Origin: Candidatus Eiseniibacteriota bacterium
GTDB lineage: Bacteria > Eisenbacteria > RBG-16-71-46 > JAFGJU01
Assembly (NCBI GenBank): GCA_020349905.1
Contig: CP070702.1
Span: 2,029,743-2,067,579, forward strand
Direction of reading: 5' to 3'
Length of the DNA: 37,837 bases
Shown: piece by piece, positions 16,358 to 24,900 of the stretch
How positions within the stretch are numbered: the stretch's first letter is position 1
How the letters are laid out: every line of letters starts with the position of its first letter
The notes under the pieces: model-generated
What the model saw: the letters and a program-made list of their open reading frames with translations, nothing else
Databases searched by the model: none
Told to the model about the DNA's origin: nothing
Translations under genes and position numbers: made by a program

Positions 16358-17388
16358 AACGAATCCGCGTACTGCCTGCGTTTCTCCTTCGTCTCCAGGT
16401 TCAGCCGCTTTAGCTCCAAGAAGAGAGAGAGCGGGTTGATGGGCTTTCGATAGCCCCGTCTGACCAGTTCGGCGCGTATCTTAAGACACCCGAATTCGGG
16501 ATGTTCCTTCACGGTCTCGAGTATCATGGGTTCGATTTCACGGTTCACGGCGCCCGTTCCTATGAGCTGCTGGCCCGCGGGCTCCGGGGTAGTGTTGGCT
16601 CCGGCGAGGGGACGCACCTGCTCGGCGGGCGAGGCCTCTTCCACGACTTCGGCCTTTATCTGCTGTTTCACGTCCGGATTGAGCGGGTCCACGATCTCCA
16701 GCTCCGTCTCGTTGGAGAACTCTTCGGCCGCCTCACGAGAGGGTTCCATCTCCTGCGTGGCCGCTTCAGCGGACTCACCCGTGGGTTCTATCTCCTGGGT
16801 GGCCACTCCTGTCTGGGCCAGAGGCCGGGCTTTGCCAAGGCCCCCGCCTTCAACCGTCTCAGTCTGGTTGGGAGATTGTGAAGTCTGTTCCGGTGACGTC
16901 TCTACGGCCGCGTCGGCGTCGTGTGAAGCCTGCTCCGGGGACGCGTCTCCGGCAGCCCGGGCCTCCACGTCACTCGCGGCTCCGTAAGTGCGAGACCCGG
17001 TACCCGGCGGCGTCTGACCTGCGGCCGGGCGGGGTTGCTCAAATCGCTCGACGGCCTCCTGGATTGTTCGGAAAGACTCCAGGATGTTATGGAATTCCAG
17101 AAGCTCGAACACCTCAGCAACTTCGGGGGTCATTCCCGTGAGCTTCAGGTCGCCGCCGCTTTCTCTGATGCCTCTTATCTCGCTTATGAAGATGCCCCAG
17201 CCGGCGCTGCTGATGTAGGTCACCTTGCTCAGATCTATGACGATGTGGAACTGATGGTCCTTCAGAAGGAACTGCAGACGACGCTCCAGCTCGTGCGAGG
17301 TGGTTGTATCGATCTGGCCCAGCACGCGGACCACGACTATCTGGTAGCGAGAGCCGGCCTGTTCAACTATTACGTCAATGCCCTTCAT
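16354..17388 (-). CDS. STAS-domain anti-sigma-factor-antagonist-like protein with C-terminal transposase-type helix-turn-helix
   Basis: 344 residues. ATG 17388 overlaps the upstream stop (ATGA) and has GGAGGAG about 5 nt upstream, so the longer frame is not used. STAS domain 5-115: IVVVRVLGQIDTTTSHELE, IVIDLSKVTYISSAGWGIF. Ser61 aligns with the phosphorylated serine of SpoIIAA/RsbV, while the usual preceding Asp is Ser60. A long acidic, Gln/Glu/Pro-rich linker (about 118-280) carries repeated ATQE(I/M)EP units. The C-terminal domain (283-344) resembles the second winged-helix of IS481/IS3-type transposases (ETVKEHPEFGCLKIRAELVRRG) and matches the C-terminal domain of the upstream kinase/phosphatase. 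It is the likely substrate of that protein. The HTH fusion is not part of the classic RsbV architecture. Confidence 0.85.
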   Translation of the reverse strand: MKGIDVIVEQAGSRYQIVVVRVLGQIDTTTSHELERRLQFLLKDHQFHIVIDLSKVTYISSAGWGIFISEIRGIRESGGDLKLTGMTPEVAEVFELLEFHNILESFRTIQEAVERFEQPRPAAGQTPPGTGSRTYGAASDVEARAAGDASPEQASHDADAAVETSPEQTSQSPNQTETVEGGGLGKARPLAQTGVATQEIEPTGESAEAATQEMEPSREAAEEFSNETELEIVDPLNPDVKQQIKAEVVEEASPAEQVRPLAGANTTPEPAGQQLIGTGAVNREIEPMILETVKEHPEFGCLKIRAELVRRGYRKPINPLSLFLELKRLNLETKEKRRQYADSF

Positions 17389-19949
17389 TTGGTCTCCTCC
17401 TCCGCTGCCGGGGATTGGGTGGCAGTGAATATCTCCTCCGATTCCTGGCCAGCCTGTGTGTAACCTGTCTCGGAACTCAAACCGGTCTCCTCGCCCTGAC
17501 AAACCGCTTCTTCCACCGGCGCTTCACGACTGCGTCCGGACGAAGAAACGTCAAGATCCATGATCTTTGCGCGCCCTTCTGCAGCAAGCTGCTCTCTCTC
17601 TCGCCTGGTGCTCAGCTTGAGCCTTCTCAGACACGCGTATATCTTCCTGGGCGACACGTCCAGCCCGCCGTACTCGACCTGCTTCAATTGGCGGCTGATG
17701 CGCTTCGGGCCGTAGGCGGGAGATTCACTCACGATCCTGAGTATCCTCTGCTGGACCTCCAGGCTCACCCGTCCGAGCCTTTCCAGGGCCCTCGGAGTTT
17801 TATCCCGCAGCCCGTCCTCTCCCAGCTCGTGCATCCTTCTCCGGTATCTGTAGTACGTGGAGGGAGAGACCTTCATGATCTCGCAGGCCTCGCCCACCGA
17901 AACCCCTTCGCTTTCGACGAGGTCAATGAGCCGCCTCCTGACGTCATATATAATATCGTCAGCAACGGCCTTTTCCTTTATGGCAACCAGCGTGATGTCG
18001 TCGTTCTGCGGTTCTCCCCCAGTGAAGTCCGCCACTTCCCGGTTCAACGTGTCGGCGAACTCCTGGGAGGTCATGTGCCCGTGCTTCTTGATGGCCTTGA
18101 GCAGGCGCTCCTCTCCGAACTGCTCACTGGCCGAGTTCATGGCCTCAGTTATTCCGTCCGTGTAGATCACTAGCATGTCTGACTGCTTGAGCTTGATGGT
18201 CTCGGTCCCGATGGACTTCTCGAAGAGCGAGTGGTCTGCCAGGTCGATGCCCACGGGGAACCCCTTGGGATTGAGGAAGTAGGTCTCGCTTGAGTCACCC
18301 CTGTAGAGGACCATGGGATTGTGCCCGGCGCTTGCGTAGCTTATCACCCTGTGCCTGGAATCCAGCACCACGTAGAAGATGGTAACGAACATGCCCTTCT
18401 TCATGTCCTCCGTGACGAAGCTATTCATCCTGGAGACGACGTCCCTGGCGGACCTGTTGCCCCTGGCCTCCATTCTGAGGGCCGTCCTGATCATTGTCAT
18501 GACGAGCGAGCCGGGCACTCCCTTGCCCGACACGTCTCCGACAACGATGCCGAGCGTGTCGTCGTCCACCCAGACGAAGTCGTAGTAGTCTCCGCCCACC
18601 TCTTTGGCGGCCCTGTAGAGGGTCCCTATCTCGAACCCTTCCGCGTCAGGCACCCTGCCCGGCAACAGGGACTGCTGTATTTCCTGTGCCACCTGCATTT
18701 CCTTCTGCAGACGCTCCTTTTCGACGACGCTGTGCTGCGCCTTGCGGAAGCGCGCGGTTATCTCGTTGAAGGCCCGGGCTATCTCGTCTATCTCGTCCGG
18801 CCCTCCCTCCTCGAGCGTTCTGTCGAGCATTCCTTCCCCGATCGCGCGAACGCCGTCGGAGAGCTTCTGTATGGGCTTGACAAACAGGGAGACGACCGAC
18901 CAGATCGCGAAGCTGCCAACCACAAACACCAGCAGCGCGATGAGCACCATTGCCCTTCTGGCCCTCGCCACGTAGAAACTGATGGAGTCCATCCTTATCT
19001 GTACGTGGACCGTACCCAGCTCCGTTGCAGGAGAGCCTGGCGTGTGTATCACGACGGGTGTCGCGAGGGGGATGAGCGCGTTCCCGGGCTTCTGGCCCTC
19101 GGCCCGAGCTTCGGAGAGGACAGACTCGTATGACCCGAAGAGCTGAGAAGGCTTGCCACTCGCCCAGACGTTGCCCTCCGTGTCAACGACCACGATGCTG
19201 GCTATGTAGGGGGTCTCCTCGAGGGTCCTGGCGATTGTCTCGTTGAGCAGCGTCTGCTCAACCGAAAGAGCCATTCTGGACAGAAGGAGCTCGGTGCTCT
19301 GTCTGGCCATTGCGTTTGCGATGGCCTCTCCCTTCGAGGTGATGTTCTCCACTATCGCCTTCTCCTGGCGCACGCCGAAATAGGAAAAGGCGACCGCGAT
19401 GATGGTGAGCAGGATTCCCGAAGCGTAGACGCTGAACTTGAATCGCAGGCTCTTGTGCCATATCGTCTTTCTCCAGGCAAGAGGAGGACGCTTTCGCTTG
19501 CCCAGGAGGTTTTTTCTCATCGTGAGCACGTTCCCGGCCGGGGTCGCATCGTAATTGACCTCGTCCATGAGCCGGTTCATGAGAAAGAGACCGAGCCCGC
19601 CCTTTCTTCCCGTGGCAACGTAGCGTCTGAGGTCCGGCGTGTGGATCTTCTGAAGTTCGAAGCTCTCTCCCTGGTCGGTCAGCGAGATGGAAAGATGGTT
19701 GGGGCCCGACGTGGAGATGTTGATTTCTATCGAGCCGTCCTTCTCCCTGTAAGCGTGCTTGATTATGTTGGCGCACGCCTCGTCGATGGCCAGTTTCATG
19801 GAGTTGGTGGTCTTTGAGGCGACACCGAGTTCCGCGCAGACTTCGTCAACGAAGTCCCTTATCCTCCCAAGTGACCTCTCGTGCCCCGGCACTTTCAGTT
19901 GGAATGACTTGTCGCTCCTGTCGCCGAAGACCCGTCTTACCAGAGTCAT
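17385..19949 (-). CDS. Membrane kinase-phosphatase fusion: RsbW-like HATPase, sensor, HAMP, SpoIIE/PP2C, transposase-type HTH
   Basis: 854 residues from ATG 19949, one base after the previous stop. N-terminal RsbW/SpoIIAB-like serine-kinase ATPase (1-150): N-box DEACANIIKHAY (56-67), G1 DQGESF (92-97), G2 GGLGLFLM (117-124). TM1 is about 172-192, an extracytoplasmic sensor 193-330 (VVVDTEGNVWASG), TM2 333-356, HAMP/coiled coil 357-430. SpoIIE/RsbU PP2C phosphatase spans 436-657: GGDYYDF (452-458), VGDVSGKGVPGSL (470-482), YTDGITEA (596-603), NDDITLVAI (649-657). Then come two helix-turn-helix units (about 683-720 and 730-785) of the IS481/IS3 transposase N-terminal type and an acidic tail. 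It should both phosphorylate and dephosphorylate the STAS protein encoded next. Domain order and HTH are unusual. Confidence 0.9.
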   Translation of the reverse strand: MTLVRRVFGDRSDKSFQLKVPGHERSLGRIRDFVDEVCAELGVASKTTNSMKLAIDEACANIIKHAYREKDGSIEINISTSGPNHLSISLTDQGESFELQKIHTPDLRRYVATGRKGGLGLFLMNRLMDEVNYDATPAGNVLTMRKNLLGKRKRPPLAWRKTIWHKSLRFKFSVYASGILLTIIAVAFSYFGVRQEKAIVENITSKGEAIANAMARQSTELLLSRMALSVEQTLLNETIARTLEETPYIASIVVVDTEGNVWASGKPSQLFGSYESVLSEARAEGQKPGNALIPLATPVVIHTPGSPATELGTVHVQIRMDSISFYVARARRAMVLIALLVFVVGSFAIWSVVSLFVKPIQKLSDGVRAIGEGMLDRTLEEGGPDEIDEIARAFNEITARFRKAQHSVVEKERLQKEMQVAQEIQQSLLPGRVPDAEGFEIGTLYRAAKEVGGDYYDFVWVDDDTLGIVVGDVSGKGVPGSLVMTMIRTALRMEARGNRSARDVVSRMNSFVTEDMKKGMFVTIFYVVLDSRHRVISYASAGHNPMVLYRGDSSETYFLNPKGFPVGIDLADHSLFEKSIGTETIKLKQSDMLVIYTDGITEAMNSASEQFGEERLLKAIKKHGHMTSQEFADTLNREVADFTGGEPQNDDITLVAIKEKAVADDIIYDVRRRLIDLVESEGVSVGEACEIMKVSPSTYYRYRRRMHELGEDGLRDKTPRALERLGRVSLEVQQRILRIVSESPAYGPKRISRQLKQVEYGGLDVSPRKIYACLRRLKLSTRREREQLAAEGRAKIMDLDVSSSGRSREAPVEEAVCQGEETGLSSETGYTQAGQESEEIFTATQSPAAEEETK

Positions 19950-19950
19950 C

Positions 19951-21924
19951 TCACTGCGCCGTCCTTTCTCCTGAGGAGAGCCTGGCCTTCGCCTTTTCGA
20001 TGTTCTTGGTAACCATTTCATTGTCGGGGTCCATTTCCAGGATCTTCTGCCAGGATTCAATGGCCTTCTCGTATTCGCCGGAGTTGAAGTGATTCATGCC
20101 TTCCACGTACAGCTCTCTTATGTCCTCCTCCACCTTCGGCTTCGGAGGAGAGAGCCTCTCTTCTATTCTTTCGGCAAATCTCAGGGCGTCTTTATCAGCC
20201 GGATAGAGCCGCAGCACCTCGTTCACCATGGCCTTGGCGTCCTGGTAGTCCCCTCTCTCGTAAGCCCTTACAGCCCGCGTGTACAGCCCGAGCGCGTCTA
20301 TCCTGCGCCTGGCTTCTGCCAGGTTCTCATCCATGCTCTCCAGTGACTTCTTCGATTCATCGAGCCCGGCCAGGGCAACCGGGTTGTCGGGTTCAAGCAG
20401 CAGTACCCTGTTCCAGGCAGAGAACGCCTCCAGATGCTTCCCGGATGCGGCAAGCTGTCGCGCCTGCTCGACGCGCGCGCTCACCTCGTTCGAGACGAGC
20501 GAGTCCGCGCGGGATATCCAGGCCGAGACTTCCTGATTCTCCGGCTCCAACCGGCTTGCCTGTCCGAACTTCAAGAGGGCCAGCCTCAGCTCGCCCTGTT
20601 CCAGGAACTCCCTGCCCAGTTCAACCAGGACGTGCACCCTCACCTGGAGCTCCGCCCTTCGCGCCTCTTGCTCTGTCTTCTCGGCCAGGGCTTGTCTGGC
20701 CCTGCCGATGCCCTCGGCCGCCTCCGCGTTGCCCGGCTCATACTCCAGTACCAGGTTCCACTCCTCGAGCGCTGCAGAGTAGCTGCTTTCGGCGAAGGCC
20801 TCGCGCGCGAGCTGCATGTGTGCGTCTATCTTCCTCGACCTTTCCTCTTTCAGCATTCTGGCCACGTCCCGCTGCCGCTCCAGAACCTCGCGCTGCCTCC
20901 TGATGGCCACGGGGTCTCCGAACGCGGCGGAGACAGAGAACTGATGCAGGCTTCCGAGTTCGGTGCTTCCCATCGAATAGTCGAAGCTGTAGTCCCTCCA
21001 TCTGACCCCGGCTCCCGCAGTGAACTTGCCCTCCTTGAGCCCCATTCTGAGCGCCACCAGGTTGTCTATGAGATACTCCCCACCCAGAGACACGGCAGTC
21101 GGGGCCCTTTCCGGAAGGGAAGCATCCGCTGCCAGCGTTACCGCGTCCTGGTTGTCCCTGAAGGCCCCGCGGTATGCCGCGCCGATGCGCACCGTGCGAG
21201 GGGTTCTCTCGACCCTCTCGACCAGCTTAAGCTTGGCCCCCGGCACGTCGCGCAGGGCCAAGCCCAGGGTGAAGCCTTCCAGGTAGGGAATCGGGTACAT
21301 GGCTCCCAGGTCGAAACCGACTCCGCCGGCGCTGTGGTCCCCCATCCTCTCGCTCACTATCTTCAAGGACGCACCCACCCTGACGTCGAACAGTGCCTCC
21401 CGGCCGTAGGAGAAGAGCATCTCGCTCTGCGAGAAATCTATCTCTCCCAGGTGTCTGCTCCTCGAGTCGTAAGCCTGTATTCCGCCCGTTCCAACTCTTA
21501 TGAAGGCGAAGCCGAAACTGCCGAAACGGACCGTGGGCTGGCACACGGAGAAGAAGTCGTAAGAGCTGCCCTCAAACAGAGTGGAGTGAAAGCCTGCGAC
21601 GCTCGTCTGCTCCAGACGCGGAAGCCCAGCAGGGTTCCAGTAGAGCGCGGTCGCGTCATCCGAGACCGCCGTGAACGCCCCGCCCATTCCGAGAGCCCTC
21701 GAGCCTGCCCCCAGAGAGAAGACGCTCTCCGTTCCACCCGAGGCGCTGCTGGCGGCCGTCGCCGGGCAGGTCGCGCCTGCAAGCAGCACAACCGACACCA
21801 GGATCGTCGCAAGCATGTGCGCCGTCCCGAAGCGAAGCCGTCCAGACGCACGCACCGCTCCCTTTCCGGACTGGTCGCCTCTCCCGGCTCTCAGTTTGAA
21901 GCCTCTAGTGTCAGTCACTCTCAT
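19951..21924 (-). CDS. PorV/UPF0164-like outer-membrane protein with C-terminal TPR domain
   Basis: 657 residues. ATG 21924 overlaps the giant gene stop (ATGA). The hydrophobic signal segment (about 37-58, ending TAASS) is preceded by 36 basic residues; an ATG at 21816 would give a normal signal peptide, so the true start may be internal. The PorV-like barrel region (about 62-325) opens with SLGAGSRALGMGGAFTAVSDDATALYWNPAGL, diagnostic for the family. A charged coiled coil (about 335-355) leads to four or five TPR-like helix pairs (358-650; for example YSAALEEWNLVLEYEPGNAEA, YEKAIESWQKILEMDPDNE). In type 9 secretion PorV carries cargo from the translocon to the surface. Here it follows the gene for a FlgD-domain giant, a plausible cargo (inference). 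Confidence 0.85.
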   Translation of the reverse strand: MRVTDTRGFKLRAGRGDQSGKGAVRASGRLRFGTAHMLATILVSVVLLAGATCPATAASSASGGTESVFSLGAGSRALGMGGAFTAVSDDATALYWNPAGLPRLEQTSVAGFHSTLFEGSSYDFFSVCQPTVRFGSFGFAFIRVGTGGIQAYDSRSRHLGEIDFSQSEMLFSYGREALFDVRVGASLKIVSERMGDHSAGGVGFDLGAMYPIPYLEGFTLGLALRDVPGAKLKLVERVERTPRTVRIGAAYRGAFRDNQDAVTLAADASLPERAPTAVSLGGEYLIDNLVALRMGLKEGKFTAGAGVRWRDYSFDYSMGSTELGSLHQFSVSAAFGDPVAIRRQREVLERQRDVARMLKEERSRKIDAHMQLAREAFAESSYSAALEEWNLVLEYEPGNAEAAEGIGRARQALAEKTEQEARRAELQVRVHVLVELGREFLEQGELRLALLKFGQASRLEPENQEVSAWISRADSLVSNEVSARVEQARQLAASGKHLEAFSAWNRVLLLEPDNPVALAGLDESKKSLESMDENLAEARRRIDALGLYTRAVRAYERGDYQDAKAMVNEVLRLYPADKDALRFAERIEERLSPPKPKVEEDIRELYVEGMNHFNSGEYEKAIESWQKILEMDPDNEMVTKNIEKAKARLSSGERTAQ

Positions 21925-24900
21925 TTCGCCACCGCGATCTTAAAAGTCGCGTCCACTCCGTTCGCCTCGAGCTTGCAGATGTAGACCCCGCTCAAGACGA
22001 ACTCTCCCCGCCCGTTCCTGCCGTCCCACTCTATCTCCCTCAATCCTCTTCTGCCCTCCTGGTCCCGGTCCGAGTACGCGACGGAGAAGACCAGCTTCCC
22101 GTCGAGCGTGTATATCTTCAGCGATACTCTCGAATCCTCGTTCAGGTAGTAAGAGATGGCCGTGGATTCCTTGCCGGCTTGAAACGGATTGGGATAGTTG
22201 TGCACGCCCGCAAAAAGCCTGGAAGGAGGCGTCAGGACCCCCTGGAAGCTTCCGCCACCGGGACCCACGACTCCGAGCGCGTTGCCGGAGACGGCGTCAA
22301 AGACGTCGAACGCGGAGGCGTCCTCTATCTCCAGCGCCACTCCACCCACGCGCGGGCTCTGGGAGACGTCCACGGCCACGAGGAGCGTGTCGCTCTGACC
22401 CGTGGCAAGAGTGTCGGCCACCGGAGACAGGTCCACGCGCACGGGGTTAGTCGTGAACCCCGTGGCGATGCCGAGAAGGACGTCGGGCGCGGAATATCTC
22501 GACACTTTCACCGCGGAGAGAGCCGCCGAGGGATCGAGGAGCCTGGCGCTGCCCTCTCCCGTGACGTAGAGCGTGACGCTTCTCAGGCCGATGGGACTGC
22601 CCTCTCCCGTCTCGACGGGATTCTCTATCCGCAGGGCCATGAACCGAACCGACAGCTCGCCGGCAACTACCTGGAGCGGCGGCTCGATCAAGGGCAGCAC
22701 TTCCACGACCATGTCCTTGGACTCTGCGTAGACTCCGATCTCCCTGGTTCGCAGCGAAACGTGGGCCGCAGCGTTTGTGTTCTCGTCGTCTGGAATCCCG
22801 GAGATGGTTGCTGTTATGTACTCTATGGAGGAGTTCACGGACGGAGCCGTCACGTTCCAGCGAACAGGAACTCCGACGGAGAAATCCTGTTCTGCGCTCG
22901 CTCCACCGGAGATGGAATAGCCGGACGGCAGCGACAGGGCCACCCGGCCGCTTCCGGAAACGGCCGCCGTTCCCCCGTTGAGCACCGTGGCCTCCAGAGT
23001 GAATGTCTCTCCCAACCTGAGGCTCCCGTCGGTGGCGGCAGGCGGGGCCACGATGGCCAGAGCAAGAGACAGCGAGGCCCTTTCCACCGTACTCAGGTAG
23101 AGGGACCTGCTTGCGCCCGTGGTGTCCGCCTCCTGCCCAGTGTTGACCGCGCCAGGGAGACGTTCCAGAGATACCAGGAACGCGGAGGAACCCGTGGCGG
23201 AGGCAGGGGAGCTCAGCGACCACTCGACCGGGACTCCCGGAACGAGAGGCTGGGTCGCGGGCGAGAGAAGAACGAAGCCGGCAGGTATGCTTATTCGCAA
23301 CGCACCCGAGCCGTCGAATGCCCCCTCACCCAGATTCGTCACCGCCGCGCCTATCTTGAAGTTCTGTCCTGTTGAAAGCGTTCCGTCCGTCGCACCCTGA
23401 GGTTCTTGCACGAAGGCGTCCAGCGTGAGACGGGCGGGCATTTGTATTGTCACTTCTGTCGTGTCGTCCACCGAAGGGGCAACGGACAGCGGAAGCCCGC
23501 TTATGCCACCTGTGGCAGACTGTATCTGGGCCGTGAACCTCTCCGCGCCCGGGGCGGCTGCCGCCTGAACGGAGATGCTGGCCGCTTCCTTACTCCCTCC
23601 CTGGACGGACTGAATCACGGCTGCGCCGCTGATGAGGGAGCCGCCCGCGGTGGAGAGCTGCACGACCACGTCTCTGGCCTCCTCCTGTCCCAGGTTCTCG
23701 ATCTCCACTCCGACCTGGAAGGTTTGAGACGTGTCCACGTAGGGGGCGTTGGGGGAACTGGAGACCGTGGAATAGACCCTCACGTCTCCTGAGGCGCTGA
23801 CTGTCACGCTATCTGGAGAGGTACCTAGCGTCTGGGAAAAGTAGAACCCGTTCCAATCAGTCCCGGTCACTTCCAGTGACCCGGAATAGGAACCCGCGGC
23901 TATGACGGCACCGTCGATCGTCATGCCCTTAAAAGAGAGCGAGGTGATGCCGTGACCCGCCACGGCGCAACCGCCGGAGCAATCCACCGTGTCGGCCAAC
24001 GCGTCGAGACGGAAAAGACTCGAATCGGCGACAAACAGGGTGGCATCACCAATGTTCTCCACACCCACAGAGAAACTGACGTCCTGCCCCTGAGCCACCA
24101 CGCCGGGCTTGACCGAGCCGTAGAGGTATCTCAAGAGAGCGGGGCTTTGCACCGAAAGCTCGCCCTGCGGCGAGTAGATTGTTCTCTGAAACGGCACGCC
24201 GTTTTCGACCCCTTCCACCGTGGCGTCAACCCTGTAGACCTGGTTCGCCATGGCGGCGTGTACGGTGTCGGACACGAAACTGAGCTGGGCAGTGCTCTGG
24301 GACGCGATCTGAAGGACCGCGCCCTGGCCGCTGGCCAGAAACTCACGCTCCGCGTCTCTGAAGCGAATGTCACAGAGAGCAGGGTCGATGCTGACCGGCG
24401 CGTCTCCGGTGTTGGCCAGCTGCATTGTGAAGGCCGCAACCTGTCCGCGCGTGACCCTGAGAGGACTGAGACTTCCCGCGACCCACTCGAGCGCCGCCCG
24501 TCTCTGAACCAGGATGCTGTCGCTCCCGGTGGCCAGAAGGCTGTCGCGCAGGACTCCGTTTTCCCGCAAGCGCATCAACAGCTCCGGAAGGTAACGGCCG
24601 GTCGTGAACCCCGTGTCTACCTCCGAGGAAGAGAAGCGAAGCACTTGCACCGAGTCCCCCTCGATGGCCAGGGAGTCGGAGAGAAACGCCAGGAAGGTGG
24701 CCGGAGGGCTTCCGAAACTGATACGAGTCTGAGGTTGCACGAAAGCGGTTGCCTGCCCGATGTTTCGTAGCGTCACTTCGAAGGCGGGCTCGTAGCCGGT
24801 GCTCAACGTTTCTGGCTGAACAGCAACGTACTCCAGCACGGCCGGAAGCTGTGCCGTCACGCTGTCCGGGTCACAGTAGAGGGTGTCTGAGAACGAGGCT

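Noticed and set aside
17385-19949. Remnant insertion sequence, because of the transposase-like HTH
   Set aside because: No DDE domain, terminal inverted repeats or target duplication; the HTH is in frame with intact signalling domains and repeated in the STAS partner.
20434-21984. 516-residue plus-strand open frame
   Set aside because: It is antisense to the well-supported PorV-TPR gene, has no recognisable domain, and shows the low-complexity His/Arg/Leu bias of a shadow frame in GC-rich DNA.
22179-23375. 398-residue plus-strand open frame inside the giant gene
   Set aside because: Antisense shadow of repeated Ig-domain codons.
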